Below, piece by piece: positions 16,912-25,035 of a stretch of DNA of 64,000 nt (the first letter of the stretch is position 1; every line of letters begins with the position of its first letter). The DNA lies in contig CAYJPN010000011.1 in assembly GCA_964372115.1 (NCBI GenBank), positions 62,001 through 126,000 of the forward strand, written 5' to 3'. The notes below the pieces were generated by a model that saw only the letters and a program-made list of their open reading frames with translations, made no database searches and had not been told where the DNA came from. Source of the stretch: CG2-30-36-16 sp964372115. GTDB lineage: Bacteria > Bacteroidota > Ignavibacteria > Ignavibacteriales > Ignavibacteriaceae. Made by a program: the position numbers and the translations under genes.

Positions 16912-19644
16912 ATGCAAATCAAACAAAACAAATTAGCGGTTGTTTTTTACAACTGCCGTTTCATTCTGTTAATAATACTTTTCTCATTTATAAATCTCCC
17001 GGCGCAAACCACACTTTTGGTAGATTTTGGCTCAGGCGAACCTGGCAACACATACGGACTGAGCGGCTGGAATGTATTAATTAAAAGTCCGAATGTAAAT
17101 TATTCATCTGCCGGTGCAGGTGGTTTACTGCCGAATGCAGGAGGTGGAGAATTTGATGATTATCAGGGTGTAGAAGGTACCCCAAGAAGTTTTACGCCGG
17201 GAGAAAGAATTGTTGTAACCTGGTTTAACACTTCGACAACCGAAACTTATAGCATGACTGCCCGGATTAGTTTTGAAGATCCGAATGCTCCGAATGAAGA
17301 CGGGACAGATGGTAGTTGGTACACTATGCGCTCATTTAACAATTATCACTATACTTACCAGGAAATTGCTCCGGGAGGAACTTGTCAAACTGTTTTTAAT
17401 ATCACAGATTCCGGCGTTCATACAACCGCCGGGAACCATTCTCTTGTTAATGTAAATTTAAGTATTGAATGGTTCGACTCTAACCCCAAACAATATATCC
17501 TCTGCGACAAAATTGAGCTTTATGATAACGCAGATATTATTTCCCCAAATGCTCCAACCGGACTAAATGCCTCGGCACTTTCCGATAGTAAAATAGAATT
17601 AAATTGGACTGCCCCGGATGACAATGTCGGGGTTGTTGAATACCTGGTTTACCTCGGCGCAAATGTAGAAGGATATACAAGAACAACAAACTATACCGCT
17701 GCGCTGTTAGAGCCTTCTACGGAATATTCGTTTACTGTAACTGCATTAGACAAAGCCGGAAATGAAAGCGGTCATTCTAATACTGCATCTGCCGTAACCT
17801 CCGCATTCGCCGGTAATGCGGGTTTATTTAATCCCCGCGGACTCGAATATAAAGGAGCATTTACACTCCCCGAATCTTTTGCTTATGGCGGCGATGCTCT
17901 AGCATATAACCCGAACGGCGATGGTGGACAATCGGGCGGAGGCTCAACGGATGGTTATGCCGGTTCCCTATATATTTCTGATCTTAATGTGCCCGATCAA
18001 GGTTTTTGTGCCGAAGTTACTATTCCGGCACCACTCATCTCTGTTTCCCATAACATTGATGACCTGAATCAAGTTTCAATTATACAATCCGCATTTAACA
18101 TCAGACCGGATAACGTTAATGCGTGGGGAGATTACGTTGATATATGGCGATCGGATTTTGAATATGTACCCGAGGAGAATCAATTGTACAGTTCATGGAG
18201 TATCTATTATACAGTCACAGATATCAAACATTCCTCGATAAGTTTTTGCGATCCCGATGATTTGTCCGGCTCGACAAAGTATGGAGCATGGTATGTAGGC
18301 GCCCAGGACGAACTGCCGAATGATAAAATGCTCGGCGACTATCTTTTTCAGGTACCTCAAAGTTGGGCGGACGCTAACACTTCGGGCAGGGCGCTCATTA
18401 ACGGCAGATATAGAGAAGGCGGCTTAAGCGGTTTAGGGCCAACTCTTTACTCTATAGCACTAATGGGTATAGTTACTCCGCCCCCCCCGGATGCCGTATT
18501 GCCGTTTACTACTTTGCTCCAGTATGGAAGCGTTGCAGGTTCGGACGATTACAATTTTCCAAATTCTATTGACGATTATAACCACTCCGATTTATGGCGA
18601 GATGCCGATTGGATTTCAGGCGGTGAAACTAATGCGGTAATGATAATTGGGGATAAAGCGCATGGCGATAATTGGTACGGGTATCAAGGAGAGCATATGC
18701 GCCATACCTGGGTTATTTGCGATCTGCCTTACCCTGAATTTCCGGAGACCGATCCGAACGGAAAAGGCTGGCAAGCGCATGATTATATTCCGATGGCGAT
18801 TTTTTATAACCCTGATGATCTGGCTGCCGTAGCTAACGGCGCCATAAGTTCATTCGAACCGCAGCCTTATGCAGCTAAACGTTTCGATGAAGATATCTTT
18901 TGGAGAAACGGGAAACTGATGGAAATAGCTTCGGCTGTTTTCGATAATGTGAATGAAAGACTATTTGTCACCGAGTTTAACGGACTAAACGATGGTAGAT
19001 TGTTGGTACATGTTTTTGAATATAACGAAAACCTGGTTACCGCGGTTGAATTACTAAATTTTTCTGCTTCTGCCGAAAATGATCGTGTTATTTTGAACTG
19101 GAATACAGTAACCGAAATAAACAACTCTGGTTTTGAGATACAGCGTTCAAAAACAAAAAGTAAAAACGAAGAAAACTGGCAGACAATTGGTTTTGTGAAG
19201 GGTTCGGGAAACAGCAATTCATATAAAAAATATTTTTATACCGATGAATTCCCGCCGTCCGGCATAATCTATTACAGGTTAAAACAAGTTGACACTAACG
19301 GCTCTTTTAAATATTCTAATACAGTAGAAGTTAACATAAACCTTCCCGATAAATTTGTACTGTATCAAAACTATCCAAATCCGTTTAACCCAAGTACCAC
19401 AATAAAATATTCGGTGCCCAAAATCATAAATAATCAATCGTCAATCATAAATCTTAAAATTTATGATGTTCTCGGCAACGAGGTTGCAGTACTTGTAAAC
19501 GAAGCGCAGTCACCGGGAAATTATGAAGTAACTTTCAACTCACAAAAGACGGCAAACCACAAAGAGTTATCGAGCGGTGTGTATTTTTATAAGTTATCCG
19601 CGGGTTCATTTTCTTCGTTTAAAAAACTTTTACTTTTAAAGTAG
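16912..19644 (+). CDS. T9SS-exported protein with FN3 domain
   Basis: 910 residues from the ATG at 16912, chosen over an in-frame TTG at 16897 because an AAGG ribosome site sits 8 nt before the ATG. Signal peptide ends near LPAQ. Domains seen: an N-terminal beta-sandwich of unknown family (TTLLVDFGSG...IEWFDS), an FN3 domain (PTGLNASALSDSKIELNWTAP...SFTVTALDKAGNESG), and a large central region with many Asp/Asn/Gly turns (GLFNPRGLEYKGAFTLPE onward) that looks like a propeller but is not assigned. The pre-tail Ig domain (VELLNFSASAENDRVILNW) and the T9SS tail (last ~85 residues) follow. The pre-tail loop holds a Lys-rich stretch (SKTKSKNEEN), and the tail loop carries the AT-rich repeat at 19421-19452. 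No enzyme motif recognised. Confidence 0.85.
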   Translation: MQIKQNKLAVVFYNCRFILLIILFSFINLPAQTTLLVDFGSGEPGNTYGLSGWNVLIKSPNVNYSSAGAGGLLPNAGGGEFDDYQGVEGTPRSFTPGERIVVTWFNTSTTETYSMTARISFEDPNAPNEDGTDGSWYTMRSFNNYHYTYQEIAPGGTCQTVFNITDSGVHTTAGNHSLVNVNLSIEWFDSNPKQYILCDKIELYDNADIISPNAPTGLNASALSDSKIELNWTAPDDNVGVVEYLVYLGANVEGYTRTTNYTAALLEPSTEYSFTVTALDKAGNESGHSNTASAVTSAFAGNAGLFNPRGLEYKGAFTLPESFAYGGDALAYNPNGDGGQSGGGSTDGYAGSLYISDLNVPDQGFCAEVTIPAPLISVSHNIDDLNQVSIIQSAFNIRPDNVNAWGDYVDIWRSDFEYVPEENQLYSSWSIYYTVTDIKHSSISFCDPDDLSGSTKYGAWYVGAQDELPNDKMLGDYLFQVPQSWADANTSGRALINGRYREGGLSGLGPTLYSIALMGIVTPPPPDAVLPFTTLLQYGSVAGSDDYNFPNSIDDYNHSDLWRDADWISGGETNAVMIIGDKAHGDNWYGYQGEHMRHTWVICDLPYPEFPETDPNGKGWQAHDYIPMAIFYNPDDLAAVANGAISSFEPQPYAAKRFDEDIFWRNGKLMEIASAVFDNVNERLFVTEFNGLNDGRLLVHVFEYNENLVTAVELLNFSASAENDRVILNWNTVTEINNSGFEIQRSKTKSKNEENWQTIGFVKGSGNSNSYKKYFYTDEFPPSGIIYYRLKQVDTNGSFKYSNTVEVNINLPDKFVLYQNYPNPFNPSTTIKYSVPKIINNQSSIINLKIYDVLGNEVAVLVNEAQSPGNYEVTFNSQKTANHKELSSGVYFYKLSAGSFSSFKKLLLLK
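19421..19452 (+). repeat. AT-rich in-frame repeat in a sorting tail (copy 1)
   Basis: About 32 nt built from AATCATAAAT/AATCAATC units, encoding KIINNQSSIIN between the two strands KYSVP and LKIYD of the tail. Tails elsewhere in the window go straight from one strand to the other. Confidence 0.6.
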
Positions 19645-19656
19645 AATTAATACGCT

Positions 19657-19677
19657 GGGCGGAACACTGTTCCGCCC
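19657..19677. repeat. Palindrome between convergent genes
   Basis: GGGCGGAAC-ACT-GTTCCGCCC: perfect 9-bp arms, 3-nt loop, 12 nt after the plus-strand stop codon. Works as a hairpin on either strand, so it may end both converging transcripts. It resembles the REP-like elements near 3.3-3.6 kb in style but not in core sequence. Confidence 0.6.
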
Positions 19678-19722
19678 GACATTAAATGCGGCTAAAGCCA
19701 TGCTTGTTTTTTCTTTTTCTTT

Positions 19723-20844
19723 TTACAAATCTTTTTTAAAACACCTTCTCCTTTTATGCTGGCGATTTTCATAAAAGCGCCACTGGGCTTGTATTTTAGA
19801 GTTGGATTCTAATTCGGGATTTGATTCTACTTTGGTGATATTGTATTTCCGGAAAGTTTTGTTCATCTGGCAAATCAACATAGCATTTACACCTTTATCC
19901 TGGTAGTCCGGATGAACTCCCGTTAAATAAAGATCGGCGCAGCTATTTTTTTTCATTGCTCTTAAAATATAAATCAACCCGAACGGAAAAAGTCTGCCTC
20001 TGCATTTTTGAAATGCGAGGGAAAGTGACGGCATTGTAATTCCGAAAGCGACAACTTTATTTTGCTCGTTAACAATTACAGGTACAAAATCCGGTTTTAT
20101 AAACCCGAAATACTGCTTAACATAAAGGTCAATCTGTTTATCGGTTAGAGTAACAAATCCGTAGATATCTTTATATGCGGCATTAAGCACTGCAAATATT
20201 TCGTGCGCGTATGGCAGAAGTTCCTTTGCTTTTTTAATTTTCAAAATTTTAAGTTTATACCGCTCTTCAACTATCGCTGCAATACGTTCAATTTTTTCGG
20301 GAATTTTTTTTGTGGGATAAAGTTCGTACTCAATCCAGTCTACGTCTTTTTGGTAACCCAACTTTTCTATATGATTACGATAATAAGGGTAATTATAAAT
20401 TGCAGCTATGGTAGCAAGTTCATCAAAACCATCAATCAGCATCCCCTCCGGATCCATATCGGTAAAACCAAGCGGCCCATGAATTTCAACCGCGCTTTTA
20501 TTTCTCGCCCATTTCTCAACTGTTTCTATAAGTGCAGATGATACTTCTTCATCATCAATAAAATCGAACCGGGAAAACCTCGCCGTGTTTTTTCCGATTT
20601 TTTCATTATACCTTTTATTTATGATGCCTGAAATTTTGCCGGCTATTTTGCCATCTTTATACGCAAGCCAATAAGCAGCTTCGCAAAATTCGTGCGCCGG
20701 ATTTTTATCTACTTTTAAGTTATTCATCTCATCGTAAAATAGAGGAGGAACCCAGTATTTATTTCCGGCGTAAAGATCGAATGGAAATTTTATAAACCGC
20801 TTCAGATCTTTATTATCCGATACTTTTTTAATTATTACACTCAT
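19723..20844 (-). CDS. GNAT-like N-acetyltransferase family protein
   Basis: 373 residues, cytoplasmic, no signal peptide. The sequence resembles a family common in Bacteroidota that carries divergent GNAT folds (YghO-like). Features: an N-terminal KKVSDNKDLKRFIKFPFDLY...YWVPPLFYDE, a central HGPLGFTDMDPEGMLIDGF, and a C-terminal acetyl-CoA-binding-like segment (LYLTGVHPDYQDKGVNAMLICQM, with the QxxGxxxxL pattern of GNAT motif A). The family probably transfers acetyl or acyl groups to a small molecule, but the substrate is not known. It is the only minus-strand gene in the 5-48 kb stretch and interrupts the run of surface-protein genes. The end is basic (RRRCFKKDL). Confidence 0.7.
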   Translation of the reverse strand: MSVIIKKVSDNKDLKRFIKFPFDLYAGNKYWVPPLFYDEMNNLKVDKNPAHEFCEAAYWLAYKDGKIAGKISGIINKRYNEKIGKNTARFSRFDFIDDEEVSSALIETVEKWARNKSAVEIHGPLGFTDMDPEGMLIDGFDELATIAAIYNYPYYRNHIEKLGYQKDVDWIEYELYPTKKIPEKIERIAAIVEERYKLKILKIKKAKELLPYAHEIFAVLNAAYKDIYGFVTLTDKQIDLYVKQYFGFIKPDFVPVIVNEQNKVVAFGITMPSLSLAFQKCRGRLFPFGLIYILRAMKKNSCADLYLTGVHPDYQDKGVNAMLICQMNKTFRKYNITKVESNPELESNSKIQAQWRFYENRQHKRRRCFKKDL

Positions 20845-21520
20845 ATACTTCTCTGCAAAAAATTGAAGATAAAACTGCGTGAATATAGGGATTGTAATTA
20901 CTGCAATATGTTCCCCTAATAATAATCAAAATGTGAGAAAACCGAAACACATTTTATTAAAACAAACAATATTAAACATGCCCGGTATTTATTCTCAATT
21001 ATGTCGTTTCGATAAAAAAATTGATGAACAATTTCCTGCGTAAAGAAATTTCTAATGATTATACAATACAAATAAAACCACAAACAAATCTAAAAAATTC
21101 AGTTGACATCGCATAATAAACAAGTAATAATGGTTTTGGGTAGCATATACTTAGATATTGGTAATATTATAGATTTTGAGAAAGTTCACTTAAAACTTAA
21201 AGTCGCTCTCAATTAACAAGTTACAAATAACGCCCAATTGGTTAGGAGGCTGATTAATTTACCGGCAAAATAATCGCTAATGCTTTTAATTTAATTTCTA
21301 ATTACATTCGGTGTGCGGAAAAGTTTTGTTTTCTGCGTTTTATGTTGGTTCATTTGTTTATCTGTTTTAATTGTCTAAACATTTTTTTGGACCTGTTATG
21401 AAAAAACATCTATTCTTCTCACACACAAGCGCCCGCTGCTTACTGTCTACTTTATTCATAGGCATATAAAACTCAGTTCAATACATATTTAAATAAATTT
21501 ATTTACCCATTGGAAAGCAT
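20845..21520. other. 675-nt intergenic region between divergent genes
   Basis: AT-rich, no RNA gene and no good coding frame. It must carry promoters for the GNAT-like gene (minus) and the next T9SS gene (plus). A 23-codon frame at 21398-21469 begins like a signal peptide (MKKHLFFSHTS) but has no ribosome site, so I do not call it a gene. Confidence 0.5.
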
Positions 21521-22858
21521 ATGAAAAAATCTATTATGTTATTCGTGTTCTTTTTGTCATCGTACGCTCTGGCGCAGTCCGGCTGGCAGCTTCAAACTAA
21601 CCCTCTCGGTTACGGGGAGGAAGCAATGATAGGAAAAATTCAGTTTATTAGTCCAACTGAAGGCTGGATATCCGGCAGCAGGGGAACTTTTCTTCACACA
21701 ACAGATGCCGGCGCAAACTGGATAATTGTTGATCCATTCCCTGAGGATTCGGTTTGGAGTCCTTCAGACGCGGCATGGTCAATGTCGTGGGTTAATCAAA
21801 ATTATGGTTGGAAAATTAATACTATTGGTTCAGTATTCGGCAACGCATATGGCGTTGTTATTCATCAAACTACAAATGGCGGGATAAGTTGGAGCAAAAA
21901 AGTCCTTTCGACAGATTTTGGAGACAACGGCGCTAAAATTCAATTTGTTGATCAAAACAATGGCTGGGTTCTTATTTACAATTTTACAAATGGTACTGCA
22001 AAATTTTTACACACCATAGATGGCGGGAATAATTGGTCTCCGTTTACCGGAGCAGGAATATTTTTCTTTGTGGACCCAAACAACGGATGGAGTTTTTACG
22101 GATCCGGTACAAACGGAAGTACCCCGCCTTATGTAATTCTTAGAACTACTGATGGAGGCACAACCTGGGCTGAACAATTTAGGGATACTACAACAGGCGG
22201 TTACAATGAAATGCAATTTTCCGATATAAACAACGGCTGGATTGTAGGGGATAACGGCAAGGTTATTAAAACAACAGATGGCGGAGCGCATTGGAATTTT
22301 GTAACGAACTCCGGAATAAATCCGCTTCAGCGTTCAAAGACGGTATTCTTTCTTGACGCAAATAACGGCTGGATTCCATCAAAAACCAGCGGACAGGAAG
22401 AAGCATATATACAACATACTACAGATGGCGGCGCCACATGGTCAACGCAAACGACTCCACTTGGAAATCAGGGGGGCAACGCCATATTCAGTCTATTCTT
22501 TGTAGATGCCCAAAACGGTTGGCTTACTTCCGATTGGGGGAGAATCTGCAAATACACAAGCATAAACGCTGTTGATGATAACAGCACTGCGCCTGGCGAA
22601 TTTGTAATGTTTCAAAATTATCCTAATCCATTTAACCCGGCCACAAAAATTAGTTGGCAGTCGCCGGTTAGCAGTTGGCAGTCTCTGAGAGTATATGATG
22701 TTTTGGGAAATGAGTTAGCAACGCTTGTTGATGAATTTAAACCGGCGGGAAGTTATGAGGTTGAGTTCAATGCCTCACATCTACCCAGCGGTGTTTATTT
22801 CTATAAACTTTCAGCGGGCAATTTTTCTGATGTAAAAAAATTAATTTTATTAAAATAA
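21521..22858 (+). CDS. T9SS-exported YCF48/BNR-like propeller protein
   Basis: 445 residues. Signal peptide ends at ALAQ; ribosome site GGAAAG before the ATG. Residues ~20-345 hold six to seven repeats of the YCF48/BNR (photosystem stability factor/sialidase-like) propeller type, each with a core such as DGGTTWAEQF or TTDGGAHWNFV preceded by NNGWIVGDNGKVIK-like strands. This fold is generally a binding platform. The T9SS tail occupies the last ~80 residues, with no pre-tail Ig domain. The tail strand contains a 21-nt direct repeat encoding SWQSPVSSWQS. It starts a run of five genes in the same direction (21.5-31.1 kb), all secreted propeller proteins. Confidence 0.88.
   Translation: MKKSIMLFVFFLSSYALAQSGWQLQTNPLGYGEEAMIGKIQFISPTEGWISGSRGTFLHTTDAGANWIIVDPFPEDSVWSPSDAAWSMSWVNQNYGWKINTIGSVFGNAYGVVIHQTTNGGISWSKKVLSTDFGDNGAKIQFVDQNNGWVLIYNFTNGTAKFLHTIDGGNNWSPFTGAGIFFFVDPNNGWSFYGSGTNGSTPPYVILRTTDGGTTWAEQFRDTTTGGYNEMQFSDINNGWIVGDNGKVIKTTDGGAHWNFVTNSGINPLQRSKTVFFLDANNGWIPSKTSGQEEAYIQHTTDGGATWSTQTTPLGNQGGNAIFSLFFVDAQNGWLTSDWGRICKYTSINAVDDNSTAPGEFVMFQNYPNPFNPATKISWQSPVSSWQSLRVYDVLGNELATLVDEFKPAGSYEVEFNASHLPSGVYFYKLSAGNFSDVKKLILLK
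22652..22683 (+). repeat. 21-nt direct repeat in a sorting tail (copy 1)
   Basis: AGTTGGCAGTC occurs at 22652 and again at 22673, exactly seven codons apart, encoding SWQSPVSSWQS. The same block with the same spacing occurs in the next gene at 24771-24802. Confidence 0.65.
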
Positions 22859-22913
22859 CTGGATGCCAAATTGACGGGCGCATTACAAACTACAAACTAA
22901 TATGGAGTTAAAA

Positions 22914-24977
22914 ATGAAAGTTCGATTTTCATTAATCGTCATTTTAACCTTAGGGTTTTTAACTAATACTAACTATGCTCAGTGGCAGCAGACATTCGGA
23001 CCTTTCGGATGGACTGCTATGAATCTTGCATCTGGAAATGGATATGTCTATTCGAGCGGCGGGAAAATTTTCCGGTCGTCCGATAACGGAATGACCTGGG
23101 AGGAAAAGGGGAATGGCATTTGGCAATGGGACGCAGAAGCACTCTTTGTTTCTGATGGAAGAGTATTTGCAGGAATGGGTGAGAATGGGGTCGGCTATCT
23201 TTATATGTCAGATGATAACGGCGAAAGCTGGATGCAGCATAATACAACCGGAAATTCAAGCTCCATTACCGGATTTACAAAGCTTGGTTCAAATCTCTTC
23301 TTTTCAACTTATAATAACAGTGTTTTTGTCTCTACAGATAACGGCAACACTTGGACAAAAACTCCAGGCTTTGTTACTCCATATCCGCATATTTATTGTA
23401 TTGTAACCATGGGTAACTATTTATTCATAGGTACAAATGATGGATTATTCAGATCAAGCGATAACGGTAACACCTGGCAATTCTGCAGCAATCCACAATT
23501 TACATTGGGCAATGTGTTTACGATAGCCGTAAAAAATAACGCTCTATTCATTCAATATGGAGACAATTTTTCTCAAAATTTTTTATCATTAGATTACGGC
23601 AATTCGTTTACGCAGATAGGTGGAGAAGTGCTGCCTTATGTATATAATTTTTTTGTTGACGGGAATAACGTTTATGCAAATACTGGAGATGGTGTGTACC
23701 GAACCAATGACAACGGTACAAGCTGGAACAGGATTGCCCTTGAAGGAGAATCAACGTATTCAATGGCTGTTATTAATGGGAATCTGATAGTTGGTACAAG
23801 AAACCTAGGAATATTTACTTCAACTAATAACGGGGCTGTTTGGATAAATACGGGATATCGGAACGATCTTTCGCCACAAGCAATTGCGGTGCTAAACAAT
23901 GCGTTGATCGTTGGGAATGACGGTCAAACCGGGGTTATTATTTCAAGGAACAACGGTGATACTTTTACTGAATATAATAACCTTTCTCTTGGTTATGTTA
24001 AAAGTTTGGTTAAAAGAGGAAGCGACATCTTTGCCGGCACAACTCCATATATTCCTCAAAGAGGCGGAGTGTTTAAATCTACCGATGCCGGACTAACATG
24101 GAATTTTATCGGACTTCCAAATAAAGATATTTACTCCGTAGCGGTTTATAATAACTATCTTTTTGCAGGTTCTTTTTACGATGGCGTTTTTCGTACATCG
24201 AACGATGGGGCGACATGGGCGCAAGTAAATGTGGGGCTAAATGCTAATTGGATAAAAACACTGGTCGTTCATAACAATATTTTGTATGCCGGAACATTAA
24301 CGGGATTATACTCTTCAACCAATAACGGAAACAATTGGAGTTTATCCGCATTTCAAAATTTTCCGGTTAATTCGCTTGAAATTGTAGATACAAAACTTTT
24401 TGCCGGAACAGAAACCGGAGTTTATCTATTAGACGCAAATGGGAATTGGTTACAGCTTGGATTGGTAAATGAAAACATTTATTGTTTAAAAGCATTAGGG
24501 TCAAATTTAATTGCCGGAGGTTATCCGGAATTATCGATATCAACCGACTATGGAACTAATTGGGTATCTATTAAGCAAAATATTCCTGCAGAGATGATCA
24601 TGGCTCTGGATTACAACGACACTTACCTATTTGCCGGAACTTCACAGAACGGGATATGGAGAAGACCACTATCAGAAATAACGGGTGTTTCGCCGTACGA
24701 AAATGATGTTCCAAATGAATTTGCTTTGTACCAAAATTATCCTAATCCATTTAACCCGTCCACAAAAATTAGTTGGCAGTCGCCGGTTAGCAGTTGGCAG
24801 TCTCTAAGCGTTTATGATATTCTTGGTAATAAAGTAGCCACACTTTTTGATGAATTTAAACCGGGGGGAAGTTATGAAGTTGAGTTTAATGGCAGTTCAC
24901 TCGCAAGCGGAGTGTATTATTATACCATTAAAGCTGGCGAATATTTTGAATGCCGCAAGATGGTGTTAATTAAATAA
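22914..24977 (+). CDS. T9SS-exported BNR-repeat propeller protein
   Basis: 687 residues from the ATG at 22914, preferred over the ATG at 22902 because GGAG lies about 7 nt upstream and the protein then begins with a normal signal peptide (MKVRFSLIVILTLGFLTNTNYAQ). Residues ~25-590 contain about a dozen BNR-type repeats (SSDNGMTWEEKG, STDNGNTWTKT, STNNGNNWS) alternating with NNLFIGTNDGLFRS-like strands. That predicts two propellers. No Asp-box sialidase active-site residues (Arg triad, Tyr, Glu) are apparent, so a binding rather than enzymatic role is likelier. T9SS tail (last ~85 residues) with the 21-nt direct repeat. Follows the preceding paralogue by 55 nt and ends in a terminator. Confidence 0.87.
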   Translation: MKVRFSLIVILTLGFLTNTNYAQWQQTFGPFGWTAMNLASGNGYVYSSGGKIFRSSDNGMTWEEKGNGIWQWDAEALFVSDGRVFAGMGENGVGYLYMSDDNGESWMQHNTTGNSSSITGFTKLGSNLFFSTYNNSVFVSTDNGNTWTKTPGFVTPYPHIYCIVTMGNYLFIGTNDGLFRSSDNGNTWQFCSNPQFTLGNVFTIAVKNNALFIQYGDNFSQNFLSLDYGNSFTQIGGEVLPYVYNFFVDGNNVYANTGDGVYRTNDNGTSWNRIALEGESTYSMAVINGNLIVGTRNLGIFTSTNNGAVWINTGYRNDLSPQAIAVLNNALIVGNDGQTGVIISRNNGDTFTEYNNLSLGYVKSLVKRGSDIFAGTTPYIPQRGGVFKSTDAGLTWNFIGLPNKDIYSVAVYNNYLFAGSFYDGVFRTSNDGATWAQVNVGLNANWIKTLVVHNNILYAGTLTGLYSSTNNGNNWSLSAFQNFPVNSLEIVDTKLFAGTETGVYLLDANGNWLQLGLVNENIYCLKALGSNLIAGGYPELSISTDYGTNWVSIKQNIPAEMIMALDYNDTYLFAGTSQNGIWRRPLSEITGVSPYENDVPNEFALYQNYPNPFNPSTKISWQSPVSSWQSLSVYDILGNKVATLFDEFKPGGSYEVEFNGSSLASGVYYYTIKAGEYFECRKMVLIK
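24771..24802 (+). repeat. 21-nt direct repeat in a sorting tail (copy 2)
   Basis: Same AGTTGGCAGTC pair and spacer as at 22652-22683. The flanking codons (CCACAAAAATT before, CT after) also match, pointing to copying of the tail block between neighbours. Confidence 0.65.
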
Positions 24978-24981
24978 TAAT

Positions 24982-25007
24982 TCTAACACAATTAATGTTA
25001 GATTTTT
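24982..25007 (+). terminator. Rho-independent terminator
   Basis: 7-bp stem TCTAACA/TGTTAGA, 7-nt loop, then TTTTT, starting 5 nt after the stop codon. Confidence 0.7.
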
Positions 25008-25035
25008 GTTATGAAAAATAAATTGGATATATAAA

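Noticed and set aside
21398..21469. 23-codon frame beginning like a signal peptide (MKKHLFFSHTS)
   Set aside because: No ribosome site and too short to judge; probably chance or a decayed gene start.
22914..24977. Active sialidase, from the BNR repeats
   Set aside because: The repeats mark the propeller fold only; the arginine triad and catalytic Tyr/Glu pattern of sialidases is not apparent.
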